This document shows, piece by piece, positions 1 to 8,021 of a stretch of DNA of 64,000 nucleotides (its first letter is position 1; the number at the start of each line of letters is the position of its first letter). Position numbers and translations under genes: made by a program. Source of the DNA: Stenotrophomonas sp. ESTM1D_MKCIP4_1 (GTDB taxonomy: Bacteria > Pseudomonadota > Gammaproteobacteria > Xanthomonadales > Xanthomonadaceae); contig NZ_CP026004.1 in NCBI RefSeq assembly GCF_003086895.1, forward strand, positions 3,322,731 to 3,386,730, read 5' to 3'. The notes under the pieces are model-generated. The model worked only from the letters and a program-made list of their open reading frames with translations, did not search any database and was not told the DNA's origin.

Positions 1-1618
1 CCAAGCCTGGAAAGAACTCTTCAGGCAGCTGGTCGCTGAAGTGAACCATGCGCGTTGCTACCTCACGTTCCGCATCGGCCGAGAGCCTGCTGTACAGGTA
101 GTGCTTTGCATTAACCGTGCCCACATGGTGGATGGTGATGCCGCGCTTGTCGGTCTTGCCCTTCCAGGTCACGTCGACCAGCTTCCCCTTCGACAACACC
201 GGGGCGTTGTTGGGAACAGCGCCGAAAATACACATGGGTCGGGTGACACGTCGCTGGCGCACGTAGTTCTTGACCGCCTCCGTGCGGTGCCCACCCGCGT
301 CTGTGGCAACCGCCATCGGTCGTAGCAAAGCACCGTCCACCCGCTCAATGGCGCGATTGAGAAGATCCGTCAGCGCAACCCACACTGCGTCCTCGGCCGG
401 ATCTCCCTGCAGCTCCACGTAATCCAGCGTCCATGCGGTCATGCCACGCCCCCAGCCAACGGTGTGGACCGCCAGACGGCCATCTTGGGTATCGACACCC
501 ACTGTGATCGCCAGCACCCCGAGCGGCGCCAGGCGCAGTGCGTACGGCTCGGCACGATCCTTGATCACGTTGTGCTTGACCGCGCGCATCGACGGGTCTT
601 CCCACGTCTCGGCCAGCCGGTCATTCACGAAGGTTTTGAGGGAGGCAGGATCACCCTGCGCCTCCAGCCACTCCTTCACCAGGTCCAACCAGCGCGGCCC
701 GAGGCCAAACTGGTAGTACAGGCAATTGATGGTGTAGCCGCGAATCGGCGAATCCGGGTTGGCCGCGACCCATCGCCCCTTGACGATCATGTCGGTCTTG
801 AAGTGTTCCTCGATGGCGACACCGCACTCGCAACAGGCGTACCACGCATGGCTCTTGTCGGGCGACCACACCAGGCCACTCCACTGCAGCGCCTGGTAAT
901 GGCCGCAGTGGGGGCACGGCACGTGATAGCGGCGCTGGTCGCTCTTTTCGTACAGCTTCGCTATCCGGCTAAGTCCGGCGATGCCCGGCGTGCTGATGTA
1001 CTGCCGCTTGTAGGTGGTCGGGAAGGAGGACGTGCGGCCGTCCAGCATCTTCACCGGATCGTCGCCGGTGGAGAGCTGCTGCGGAGCCTCATCGATCTCA
1101 TCCACCTGCAGGTACTTCACCGTCGAGGACTTCAGGCGCTGCGGGCTACCCATGTGCTCCACGAATAGCTGGCCGCCAGCGAAGTCCTTGAACGTGCGCT
1201 GGTTCGCGCTGTCACGGCTGGCGGTGCTGGTCAGCGCCTTCTTGACCGCTGCGCACACCTCGATCATCGGGTTGAGCTTCTGGGCGATCCACTTGTTCAT
1301 GGATACCTCACCCGGCAGCGCATACATCATCGGGCCCGGCGCATAGTCCATCCAGTAGGCCATGGCATTGGTCGCCAGCTGACTCTTGCCGAACTGGATC
1401 GGGAACATGCAGACCTGGTCATGCACCGGGCTGCGGGCGGACATGTTGTCCATCGGCTCACGCAGTGGCGGGTTGCGGTCCGTCACCCAGCGCCCGGGCT
1501 TGCTGCCGCTCTTGGTGGACAGACGCATGTGTTCGTCGCACCACTGCGAAACGCTCATGGGCCGCCGCGGCTGCAGCGAGCGCGCCAGCACCGACGCCAG
1601 GCAGCTCTGTGCCTCCAT
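1..1618 (-). CDS. Phage terminase large subunit, GpA family (3' end outside window)
   Basis: ATPase-nuclease that packages phage DNA into proheads. About 539 N-terminal residues are visible; the C-terminus lies left of the window. A Walker A-like QFGKSQ stands near residues 75-80, a Walker B-like YLQVDEIDEAP near 170-180, and a CPHC/CCECG cysteine cluster at about 235-263, followed by a GVDTQDGRL motif expected at the start of the nuclease domain. These match lambda GpA-type large terminases. The ATG overlaps the TGA of the small subunit gene by one base (TGATG), so the two are translationally coupled. Portal, capsid and tail genes are expected further left. Confidence 0.93.
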   Translation of the reverse strand, partial: MEAQSCLASVLARSLQPRRPMSVSQWCDEHMRLSTKSGSKPGRWVTDRNPPLREPMDNMSARSPVHDQVCMFPIQFGKSQLATNAMAYWMDYAPGPMMYALPGEVSMNKWIAQKLNPMIEVCAAVKKALTSTASRDSANQRTFKDFAGGQLFVEHMGSPQRLKSSTVKYLQVDEIDEAPQQLSTGDDPVKMLDGRTSSFPTTYKRQYISTPGIAGLSRIAKLYEKSDQRRYHVPCPHCGHYQALQWSGLVWSPDKSHAWYACCECGVAIEEHFKTDMIVKGRWVAANPDSPIRGYTINCLYYQFGLGPRWLDLVKEWLEAQGDPASLKTFVNDRLAETWEDPSMRAVKHNVIKDRAEPYALRLAPLGVLAITVGVDTQDGRLAVHTVGWGRGMTAWTLDYVELQGDPAEDAVWVALTDLLNRAIERVDGALLRPMAVATDAGGHRTEAVKNYVRQRRVTRPMCIFGAVPNNAPVLSKGKLVDVTWKGKTDKRGITIHHVGTVNAKHYLYSRLSADAEREVATRMVHFSDQLPEEFFPGL

Positions 1619-2262
1619 CATTCCGCAGCCTCCGCTGCCTTGGCCGCCAACGTGCGGAAGCCCTGGCTGAGTTCTTCCAGGGCGTGGCTCACCTCATCCC
1701 AGACCAGCCGCCGGCAGCCGGCCTCGTCCAGCGTTGCAGCGAGCTGCGGCGCCAGCGTGTCGGCCAGGCGCTCCATCGCACCCCGGAACGTCGTTGCATG
1801 CTCAGCGAGGAATGCCTCCACGTCCGCGCGCGGCAGCAGCAGCCCCAGCTCCTTCTGCAGCGCGATGTGCGCCATGTGCGCGTCGGTCTCTGCCTTGTCG
1901 GCCAGCGCCTTGGCCTTGCGCGCGGAATCCGGCGTCTGGGGGCGGCCCGGCCGTGCAGCCCTGGCATCGTCGTCGTCGCCGTCCTCTTCCTCATAATCGA
2001 TGTCCGCCTCGACGGCACGGGCTCCCTCCCCACTCCCCACCAGCGAGCTGCCACGCTCATCCGCATGGCGCTGGGCGACACCGGCATAAACCGGGTCTGC
2101 GGTGCGAGCGTAGAGCTCCAGGGAGGCGGCCTTCAGGAATCCCTTGCTGCCCTCACCCACCACCACCCTGCCCTTCTTCCTCAGCTCTACCACGTAGGAC
2201 GGCTTGCAGCCGATCAGCGAGGCCAGCTCTTTGCCAGTGATCGTCACGTCTTCCTCAGCCAT
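1618..2262 (-). CDS. Phage terminase small subunit, Nu1-like
   Basis: DNA-recognition subunit of the packaging terminase, 214 aa. The first 45 residues (ITGKELASLIGCKPSYVVEL) form a Nu1-like winged helix-turn-helix. A very acidic linker (EEEDGDDDD) sits near residues 90-100, then a helical C-terminal half that would contact the large subunit. It precedes the large subunit gene with a one-base overlap. Assignment rests on the HTH, the length and the position. Confidence 0.82.
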   Translation of the reverse strand: MAEEDVTITGKELASLIGCKPSYVVELRKKGRVVVGEGSKGFLKAASLELYARTADPVYAGVAQRHADERGSSLVGSGEGARAVEADIDYEEEDGDDDDARAARPGRPQTPDSARKAKALADKAETDAHMAHIALQKELGLLLPRADVEAFLAEHATTFRGAMERLADTLAPQLAATLDEAGCRRLVWDEVSHALEELSQGFRTLAAKAAEAAE

Positions 2263-2325
2263 TGATTCCCCCTACTCCATTTCCTTCGAAGATCGTTAAA
2301 GCGGAAAAGCGCGCGCGCGCGAGCA

Positions 2326-2588
2326 TGTGCGGGCTGTGCGGCGGCGTGTGCGGGATGCGATAGCCGCTAGATCGCTGCGGCACAAGGCGTGTGCGGGGTG
2401 TGCGGGATGTGCGGCCACCTACATACGCACGCGAGGCGCATTGCGGCGTGGGGGCGGGACAACCGTTCGCGCCCGCGCCCGCCCATGTAGGCCGATGCCC
2501 GCACGTCCCGCACACTGCTACTGCCGCAAGCGATTCACGGCAATTCGATGCCCGCACATCTGCCCGCACATCCCGCACACACCGCACA
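2326..2588. repeat. Inverted arrays of TGTGCGGG repeats, candidate replication origin
   Basis: This 342-base gap between the small terminase and primase genes has no convincing gene. Its left half carries TGTGCGG(G/A) on the plus strand at about 2326, 2335, 2347, 2390, 2399 and 2408. Its right half carries the inverse (CCCGCACA) at about 2507, 2551, 2563, 2571 and 2582, so the two clusters face each other around 2455. P4-type primase-helicases bind short repeats at their origins, and here the array lies directly downstream of such a gene. Origin function is inference; packaging-site (cos) function is an alternative because the terminase genes are adjacent. ORFs drawn across it are repeat artefacts. 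Confidence 0.6.
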
Positions 2589-2604
2589 TTGATAGCCGTA
2601 GTGA

Positions 2605-5019
2605 TCACGCACGCCCCTTGTAGTCGGAATACATGCGCCGGAATGACACGACCTGGTCGCCCAGCCACGCCGCCTCTGTCTTCCCGTCAGGCACCGCGCA
2701 ATCGCCGAGCATCAGGAAGCCATGAGGCCCATTCACGGACTGCTCGATCTGATACCGCTTGCGTGCCCTGTCGGGATGGGTGATCTGCCGCTTGCGGACC
2801 AGCGCGTTGATGAACTTTGGTGACGGCGCCGGGCGCGGCAGACCCTCGCGCGCGCACCAGGCCTTGTAGACCTCGTACCACTCCTTCGACAGCGCCGGCA
2901 TGGGTTTCAGCCCCGGGATGTCATCGCCGTAGAGCTCGTCCAGGAAGCGCTGTGGGCTGTCTTGGCTCAGGCCAATCAGCTCTTCCTTCGCATGCGTCAT
3001 CGGCGGATGCGTGCCGTTGGTGAACCCGGTCAGGTCAACCTGCAGCAGATAGTGGTGCAGCGCTGCGGTCGCGCCATTGCGGATATCGGCCAGCACCTCG
3101 GTGTAGAACTCCAGGCTCAGCTTCTCCGGGGTCCAAATCACCGCGTGGCGCCGGTCATCCTCTTCCAGCACGACCGGCATCGCCTCGTTCGAGAGGAACA
3201 CCAGGTTGGCGTGGTTGTCTTCCTCGTAGGCCTGGATGTTCTTCGGGTTGATGCGAATGCGATCGCCCGTGATCAGCGCCTTGAGCTTGTTCTTCAGGTG
3301 GTACACCTCGGTGCGTGCAACCACTTCGTCGGCCAGCAGGAACAGCTTGCGGCTCGCCCAGTCGTTGAACTTGTCTTCCAGCGCCGCCTGGTCAAGCACC
3401 CGCCCATACTCTCCGTAGAGCTTCATGTACTCATCGAAGAACATGTTCTTGCCGGTCCCCTGCGGACCATGGATGACGATGGTCGATTTCATCTTGGCGC
3501 CAGGGTGCTGCAGCGGGTAGGCCAGCCACTTGACCACCCAGTCGTACAGCGCCTTCTGGTTGGCCTCGTTGCCGCACATGTGCCAGAGCAGCTGCAGCAG
3601 CCGGTCGCAGTTGCCTTCCTGCGGCACTGTCGGCCAACCAGCAAAGAGATTGCAGGTCACCCCAGGCTTCTCGCACGACGGGTCAAAGTCGACTTCGCGC
3701 ACACGTACGATCGAACGATCCGAGTGCTCCATCCATGCCCGGTGCAGTTCCTTGCGCACGCAGGCATCGCGCATGTCACCCAGCGCCACCAGCATGTGTT
3801 CCTTGTGATCGAACACCGTGCCGCCCTGCCCATAGACCAGCGCGAAGCGCTCGAGCAGCTCGGTCAGCGAATGGATGGGAGCCAAGCGATCATTCCCCTC
3901 GCCCCCGTCGTTGGTGATGGAAGGCGCGCGTTTTTCTGCAGGCACCCGCCATGAAAGCTCCGTAAGACGGGCCTCGACCTGCGCCCGCACGACATGCAGG
4001 CCCTCCTGCGCGTGCAGATCGTTGAAGTCGCTGACCTTGCGGCCGCTGTCGATGAAGCGCTCACGCCTGCTCGGCTCATCGGAAAAGACCGGGTGCAGCA
4101 CTGCTCCGCCCACGTCCAGCGCTGCAGCCTCGGCACCCAGCAGGCCGGCATTAGACGCGCCATGCGGCTGCGCGCACGATGGGCAGAACTGCGGATGGTC
4201 GGCCAGCACCAGGCGGCTCTTGCAGTGCCGGCACTTCTGCAACACGTCGTCGTCGGCGCACAGCAGCATCTTGATGCCGCGATAGCGCTTCGCCAGGGCC
4301 GAGGCGACGGCCAGCATGTTGCCAGCATCGAACGCCACGGCCACCGGGTAGCCCGTCGCCATGTGCAGCGTGGCCGCCGTGGCATAGCCCTCGGCCACTA
4401 GTAGGATCCACTGCGGGCTTCCGCCGATCAGGTGGAAGTGGCCCTTCTTGACCATACCGGCCGGCCAGTACTCCTTCGCTGGCTTGCGCCCTGCCGCAGC
4501 CAGCCTGGCGCTGCGCAGCACCTGCAGGCCGTGCACTTGGCCGTTGACGTCCAGCAGCGGGACAAGTGCCGCGCCGGTAGTGCCATAGCGAAGGCCGAAG
4601 CCCTGCACGCCCTTGCTGACCAGGTAGTCGGCTTCGCCAACGGCGTTGGCCTTTGCCCAGGCAGACGACGCACGCTCTGCCGCCCGCTTTGCCTGAGTCT
4701 GGCGGGCAGATTCTGCACGGCGGCGGTCCTCGGCCAGCCTGTTGCGCAGCGCTTCGCGCTGCTCATCGGAGAAGGTCTTATCGCGCTTGCGCAGATCGAC
4801 CTTCGTTGCGCCGTTTTCGTTGCCGTGCCAAACGCCGTAGGTTCCGACAACCAGCACTTCGCCGGCTGACGTATTCAGTTCGTGGAGCGCGTACCAGCCG
4901 CGGCGCTCGCGTGAGCCCTCAACACGGCAGCGAATCATGCGTCCGGTGGTGTCCAGCTCGGTGACCAGCAGGCCGGCTGACTGCAGCTGCTGCAGCACAT
5001 CCCCATAGTTCTCAGACAT
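2605..5019 (-). CDS. Phage primase-helicase, TOPRIM plus P4-type SF3 ATPase
   Basis: Replication protein of 804 aa joining primase and helicase functions. The N-terminal half has a TOPRIM-like fold (AEGYATA with Glu210; acidic CADDD at about 255-258) with an inserted four-cysteine cluster CRHC...CPSC just after the acidic motif. The C-terminal half is a superfamily 3-like ATPase with Walker A GPQGTGKN at 518-525 and a downstream LLADEV Walker B. The architecture matches P4 alpha and the DUF5906-type phage helicases. The ATG directly follows the TGA of the upstream 64-aa gene (TGAATG). It likely initiates replication from the adjacent repeat array. Confidence 0.9.
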   Translation of the reverse strand: MSENYGDVLQQLQSAGLLVTELDTTGRMIRCRVEGSRERRGWYALHELNTSAGEVLVVGTYGVWHGNENGATKVDLRKRDKTFSDEQREALRNRLAEDRRRAESARQTQAKRAAERASSAWAKANAVGEADYLVSKGVQGFGLRYGTTGAALVPLLDVNGQVHGLQVLRSARLAAAGRKPAKEYWPAGMVKKGHFHLIGGSPQWILLVAEGYATAATLHMATGYPVAVAFDAGNMLAVASALAKRYRGIKMLLCADDDVLQKCRHCKSRLVLADHPQFCPSCAQPHGASNAGLLGAEAAALDVGGAVLHPVFSDEPSRRERFIDSGRKVSDFNDLHAQEGLHVVRAQVEARLTELSWRVPAEKRAPSITNDGGEGNDRLAPIHSLTELLERFALVYGQGGTVFDHKEHMLVALGDMRDACVRKELHRAWMEHSDRSIVRVREVDFDPSCEKPGVTCNLFAGWPTVPQEGNCDRLLQLLWHMCGNEANQKALYDWVVKWLAYPLQHPGAKMKSTIVIHGPQGTGKNMFFDEYMKLYGEYGRVLDQAALEDKFNDWASRKLFLLADEVVARTEVYHLKNKLKALITGDRIRINPKNIQAYEEDNHANLVFLSNEAMPVVLEEDDRRHAVIWTPEKLSLEFYTEVLADIRNGATAALHHYLLQVDLTGFTNGTHPPMTHAKEELIGLSQDSPQRFLDELYGDDIPGLKPMPALSKEWYEVYKAWCAREGLPRPAPSPKFINALVRKRQITHPDRARKRYQIEQSVNGPHGFLMLGDCAVPDGKTEAAWLGDQVVSFRRMYSDYKGRA

Positions 5020-5214
5020 TCAGTAGTTTCCAGCCCTGCTGTCTACCCAAAGAACGGGGTCCGAATTACCCGCGACGGGGATGCCCAGGGAGGACCCATC
5101 GCTGGAATCGAGAATCGCTCTCAATGCCAAGGCCGATTCAGTAGCGCGGGCGAAACGCGGTCTTTCACGAGCCACCCGGGGGGATGGGGCCGAATCAATG
5201 CTTGCGTGGTACAT
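5020..5214 (-). CDS. Small phage protein, unknown (64 aa)
   Basis: Not recognised. The ATG at 5214 lies inside the last codons of the upstream 76-aa gene, and its TGA directly abuts the primase ATG, so it fills the gap exactly and would be translationally coupled on both sides. The sequence is Arg/Ala/Ser-rich without cysteines, membrane segments or known motifs. A longer in-frame start at 5307 exists but would overlap the upstream gene heavily. The evidence is packing rather than homology. Confidence 0.5.
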   Translation of the reverse strand: MYHASIDSAPSPRVARERPRFARATESALALRAILDSSDGSSLGIPVAGNSDPVLWVDSRAGNY

Positions 5215-5425
5215 CAGGGTTCCCCAAAGGCAGGCTGCGCTGCCGGTTGTCTTGCTGCTCTTGCCGCTGGCGGATGCGCTCGCGCTCTGCCAATGCTTCT
5301 TCACCAATCAATCCGGGCACCGCATCAGTCAGCGCCAGAGCCGCCAGTTCCATCGCCTGCCGTGCAGACGCGCTGGCTATGCCACGCCGTCGATACCGTG
5401 ATCGATGGGCGTGGTGTGTGGTCAC
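5195..5425 (-). CDS. Small phage protein, unknown (76 aa)
   Basis: Not recognised. The likely start is a GTG at 5425, one base after the stop of the CII-like gene. The product begins VTTHHAHRSRYRRRG, a basic N-terminus, continues with an Ala-rich helix, and ends in a charged Glu/Arg/Gln-rich segment (EEALAERERIRQRQEQQ) that could be a short helix or coiled coil. It belongs to the leftward early operon between cII and the primase. Confidence 0.6.
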   Translation of the reverse strand: MTTHHAHRSRYRRRGIASASARQAMELAALALTDAVPGLIGEEALAERERIRQRQEQQDNRQRSLPLGNPDVPRKH

Positions 5426-5426
5426 G

Positions 5427-5957
5427 TCAGTCCTCCATCCCCTGCTGACCAGCAGCACGGCAGGCATTGCGCTCCAGGCGGTAGCAGAGCTTGCGCACAT
5501 CCCGCGACAGGTCCTGGATTCGATCCGCCTCGGGGACGGTAAGGCGCCTGTCTGCCAGTGCGTCGATACCGGCACCGGCCAGCGCGCCTGTCAGCTTGTG
5601 CAGCTCCAGCAGCTTTGCCTGGATCGCGGCCAGCTCGTCGGGCCAACCGCCCTCGGGCGGCGGCGGTACGTAGTCCACCATCAGGTTGTACTGGCCTGCG
5701 AGGGAGCACACCCAATCGGTAGCAGCCTCCTGAGTGGCCACGAACTGCTGCAGGTAGTCCGTCAGGATCTCGGCCATCTCCATGGAGACCGACTCACCAT
5801 CGATGCCCCGCAGCTTCTTACGGAGCGTCTCGGCCGATATCGACTTACCTCGGCGCTTACTGATATGCGCGGCAGCATCCTGCAGGCCACCTGGGGCGCG
5901 CGCCACTGCGTTGTGCAGCGCATCCCGCCAGTACAGGTCAGAGCGGAGGCAGGTCAT
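5427..5957 (-). CDS. Phage regulatory protein, CII (CP76) family
   Basis: Predicted DNA-binding regulator of 176 aa. The N-terminal half (DLYWRDALHNAVARAPGG, then ISAETLRKKLRGIDGE) resembles phage regulatory CII/CP76 proteins, which have a lambda-repressor-like HTH and influence the lysis-lysogeny choice. The C-terminal part is helical, with a proline run VPPPPEGG near residue 97. Its ATG overlaps the stop of the upstream 87-aa gene (ATGA). It lies second after the Cro-like gene in the leftward operon, as expected for a CII analogue. Family assignment is from pattern, not a search. Confidence 0.72.
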   Translation of the reverse strand: MTCLRSDLYWRDALHNAVARAPGGLQDAAAHISKRRGKSISAETLRKKLRGIDGESVSMEMAEILTDYLQQFVATQEAATDWVCSLAGQYNLMVDYVPPPPEGGWPDELAAIQAKLLELHKLTGALAGAGIDALADRRLTVPEADRIQDLSRDVRKLCYRLERNACRAAGQQGMED

Positions 5958-6217
5958 GCTTCCCCCTGAATTTCAGCGCATTTCATCGTGGGAGACAGCC
6001 CCCAGACTGAAGCAACATGATCCGCATGACGAAGACCGCTGAACATCCACGGCACGTGCGCTTCATCGCAATGCGCCATTTCGATGTCAATCATGGAGTG
6101 ACGGACATTGCCGCAATCTTCTTTGGATTTGACGCGGCCCCGTCGAGCCCCGCGCTGCGCATAGTCCAGTCGCTCAGCCCCACGACTTCGGACGCAGGTT
6201 GCCCCCGTCCCAGCCAT
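5954..6217 (-). CDS. Small phage protein, unknown (87 aa)
   Basis: Not recognised. The ATG overlaps the stop of the Cro-like gene by one base (TGATG) and its stop overlaps the cII-like start (ATGA), a double coupling that supports a genuine gene. The N-terminal third is basic (RGARRGRVKSK); the C-terminal part contains Cys, His and Trp (HCDEAHVPWMF). No HTH or membrane segment is evident. Internal starts around the RVKSK segment are possible. Confidence 0.6.
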   Translation of the reverse strand: MAGTGATCVRSRGAERLDYAQRGARRGRVKSKEDCGNVRHSMIDIEMAHCDEAHVPWMFSGLRHADHVASVWGLSPTMKCAEIQGEA

Positions 6218-6438
6218 CAGCTAGGCACTCCGGTTTGATCGAGCACCCCGAAAACGTCTGGGCGAAGCAGATGCCTCGACACTCCCGTGACCCTCTCAAT
6301 AGCCAGCGCATGCTTCGCCGGCACCGGCCGCGATGCCTTGACCCATTGATTCAGTTGCTGGGGCGATACGCCAAGGATTCGGGCCAGTGCCACTTGGCCC
6401 CCCTGTGTCTTCTCAACCGCGGTCAGAATTGCGCTCAT
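6217..6438 (-). CDS. Cro/YdaS-like phage repressor
   Basis: Small DNA-binding protein of 73 aa. The core reads TQGGQVALARILGVSPQQLN and then QWVKASRPVPAKHALAIE, the signature of YdaS/Cro-type HTH proteins. It is divergent from the CI-like repressor, and the operator pair 6447-6485 lies just upstream of its start. It probably acts as Cro, repressing the lysogenic promoter and opening the leftward early operon. No RNA or toxin partner is visible, so an antitoxin role is less likely. Confidence 0.82.
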   Translation of the reverse strand: MSAILTAVEKTQGGQVALARILGVSPQQLNQWVKASRPVPAKHALAIERVTGVSRHLLRPDVFGVLDQTGVPS

Positions 6439-6446
6439 GCCAGCAG

Positions 6447-6485
6447 TAAAGCACAGCTTTATCTTTGCTGTAAAGCCCCGGTTTA
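6447..6485. promoter_or_regulatory. Leftward operator pair of the CI/Cro switch
   Basis: Two 15-bp inverted repeats of form TAAAGC-NNN-G(C/G)TTTA lie between the divergent cro-like and cI-like genes: TAAAGC-ACA-GCTTTA at 6447-6461 (perfect) and TAAAGC-CCC-GGTTTA at 6471-6485 (one mismatch). They start 24 bp apart. On the minus strand TTTACA and CTTTAC are spaced like weak -35/-10 elements of a leftward promoter. An equal pair stands at 7632-7670. The binding protein (CI, Cro or both) is inferred. Confidence 0.78.
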
Positions 6486-6520
6486 TTGGAAAGTAGCCGC
6501 CATCCGCCGATCATCAAGCA

Positions 6521-7219
6521 ATGCTTGACAATAACGAACTAGCCCGGCGGATTCGCTTCGCCTTCGAACACTCCCCGCGCGGCACGAAAGCGCGGGTAGC
6601 CAAAGAGTGCGGAATCAATCCACAAGCCATTACAGGCTGGGAGCGGAAGGGCGCGATCGACAAAGCCTACATTCCCGCGCTCGCTCGCCATACCGGCCGC
6701 CGCGTGGAGTACTTCCTCGATGCTGGAGTGGACGACAAAGAGAGCCAGGGCGACGACGTGCGCGAAGCAATCTCACTAGGTGAGAGACATGCAGGCGAGC
6801 ATGTGCGTGTCATGCAACTGGATGGGGAAGCCGACATGGGGGACGGACGGGTCAATGATGACTACCCGGAGATCATCAAATCGATGGACTTCACACCTGC
6901 ATACATTCGATCGGTTGTCGGCTTTGTGCCGGCGCCTGGACGACTCGTCCTGGTGACCGGTCGAGGTGACTCTATGATTCCGGTAGTTCAGCCTGGCGAG
7001 TCGTTGATTGTCGACACCGGAATCACGTCCTTCGATGGCGACGGCATCTACCTGATCAACACTGGCAACGGCCAACAAATCAAAGCACTACAGGATCGCG
7101 GAGAAGCCGTCTATGTGGTGAGTGCAAACGCGGGCCTGTACCCGGCGTTTCCCCTACCGACAGGCGCACTTATCGGCGGGAAGGTGTACCTGCGAAACCG
7201 AATCGACCGGTTGAACTAA
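6521..7219 (+). CDS. CI-like repressor with S24 (LexA-like) peptidase domain
   Basis: Prophage repressor of 232 aa. Residues 18-45 form the HTH (TKARVAKECGINPQAITGWE). The C-terminal half is an S24 domain with catalytic Ser151 (GRGDSMIP) and Lys188 (GQQIKAL). An Ala-Gly pair at 91-92 is a possible self-cleavage site, implying RecA-dependent induction. It is transcribed rightward, away from the operator pair, and followed by a lipoprotein gene after 18 bp. It should hold both operator pairs closed in the lysogen. Confidence 0.92.
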   Translation: MLDNNELARRIRFAFEHSPRGTKARVAKECGINPQAITGWERKGAIDKAYIPALARHTGRRVEYFLDAGVDDKESQGDDVREAISLGERHAGEHVRVMQLDGEADMGDGRVNDDYPEIIKSMDFTPAYIRSVVGFVPAPGRLVLVTGRGDSMIPVVQPGESLIVDTGITSFDGDGIYLINTGNGQQIKALQDRGEAVYVVSANAGLYPAFPLPTGALIGGKVYLRNRIDRLN

Positions 7220-7237
7220 CCGGAGCGGCCAAGGCTC

Positions 7238-7615
7238 ATGCGACCGAACTCTGCCCTCAAGTTCAAAATTTTGGCACTGGCTGCTACTGCGTGCGCGTTC
7301 ACTGCGTGCTCGCAGGTGCAGGAATACCAGTTCAGGTCTGCTGCGCGAGCGTCGTTCGACGATGTTCTATCGGATGCAGAAAGCGCTCGTTTCCGCAAAG
7401 AACGGATCGTCTGGTCAAGCACTGAGAAGAATCGGCTCGCGCTCTGCGGCGAGGTGAACGCTAAGAACTTGCTCGGCGCCTACGTTGGATGGAAGCGCTT
7501 CGTAGTAGTTGGACATGCCTCGCCTGCATCCACACCTGGCCCTTTGATAGAGGACAGCAGCTACCTGCAGGGAAATTTCAAAGAACAGGGGCTCCTGTAC
7601 TGTGGATGGCGCTGA
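7238..7615 (+). CDS. Prophage lipoprotein, unknown function (125 aa)
   Basis: Begins with a basic tip (MRPNSALKFK) and hydrophobic segment ending in a lipobox (FTAC, Cys near residue 23), so it should be a lipid-anchored envelope protein. The mature part is unrecognised and has two further cysteines (ALCGE and LYCGW) that could pair. It follows the repressor in the same direction before the second operator pair, so it is probably expressed in the lysogen. Such genes are often lysogenic-conversion or superinfection-exclusion factors; that role is inference. Confidence 0.75.
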   Translation: MRPNSALKFKILALAATACAFTACSQVQEYQFRSAARASFDDVLSDAESARFRKERIVWSSTEKNRLALCGEVNAKNLLGAYVGWKRFVVVGHASPASTPGPLIEDSSYLQGNFKEQGLLYCGWR

Positions 7616-7631
7616 GCTAGGCACCAATTCA

Positions 7632-7670
7632 TAAACCTACGCTTTACATCCGAAATAAAGCTGTGGTTTA
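7632..7670. promoter_or_regulatory. Rightward operator pair of the CI/Cro switch
   Basis: Two 15-bp inverted repeats, TAAACC-TAC-GCTTTA at 7632-7646 and TAAAGC-TGT-GGTTTA at 7656-7670, again start 24 bp apart. Read rightward the stretch matches the minus strand of 6447-6485 almost base for base, including TTTACA and the segment ATAAAGCTGTG. The promoter here would drive the rightward operon from 7797 through the integrase. This second operator marks that operon as repressed in the lysogen. Confidence 0.78.
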
Positions 7671-7796
7671 CTTCGCTCGTCAGCGGTCTTGCTGACGGGC
7701 GACCGGCGGGTCGTCACCCTGCCGCTCCCCCTCTCGCGGCAGCAGCCGCCCTAGGCAGATGACCCGCCGGCGCCCTCCCTTGACCAGGAGCGCGCC

Positions 7797-8021
7797 ATGT
7801 CTCATCGCCACGCCGATCCGAGCCCCACTCTGCTGCCGCTGCTGGCCGTCAAGGCCCTGCTGGCGCTGGCGGCCCGCGATCACAGCACCGCCCGGACCCT
7901 GTGGACCCGCAGCAAGGGCGAGCACAGCCGCAACCAGCTGCGCCGCTCGCGCCGCATGGGCGTTGCCAGCCTTCGCCTGGAAGCCTGCTCGCGGGATATG
8001 TCGGCTGAGGTGCGGGCATGA
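7797..8021 (+). CDS. Small phage protein, unknown (74 aa)
   Basis: First gene of the rightward operon, preceded by AGGAG. It has a Leu/Ala-rich N-terminal half (LLPLLAVKALLALAARDH) and a strongly basic C-terminal half (SRNQLRRSRRMG). The hydrophobic stretch is short and interrupted by charge, so a membrane location is doubtful. The stop overlaps the next start (ATGA). Function unknown. Confidence 0.6.
   Translation: MSHRHADPSPTLLPLLAVKALLALAARDHSTARTLWTRSKGEHSRNQLRRSRRMGVASLRLEACSRDMSAEVRA

Noticed and set aside
2255..2668. 137-codon minus-strand frame upstream of the small terminase.
   Set aside because: Composed of the TGTGCGGG repeat region and overlaps the primase 3' end; no family pattern.
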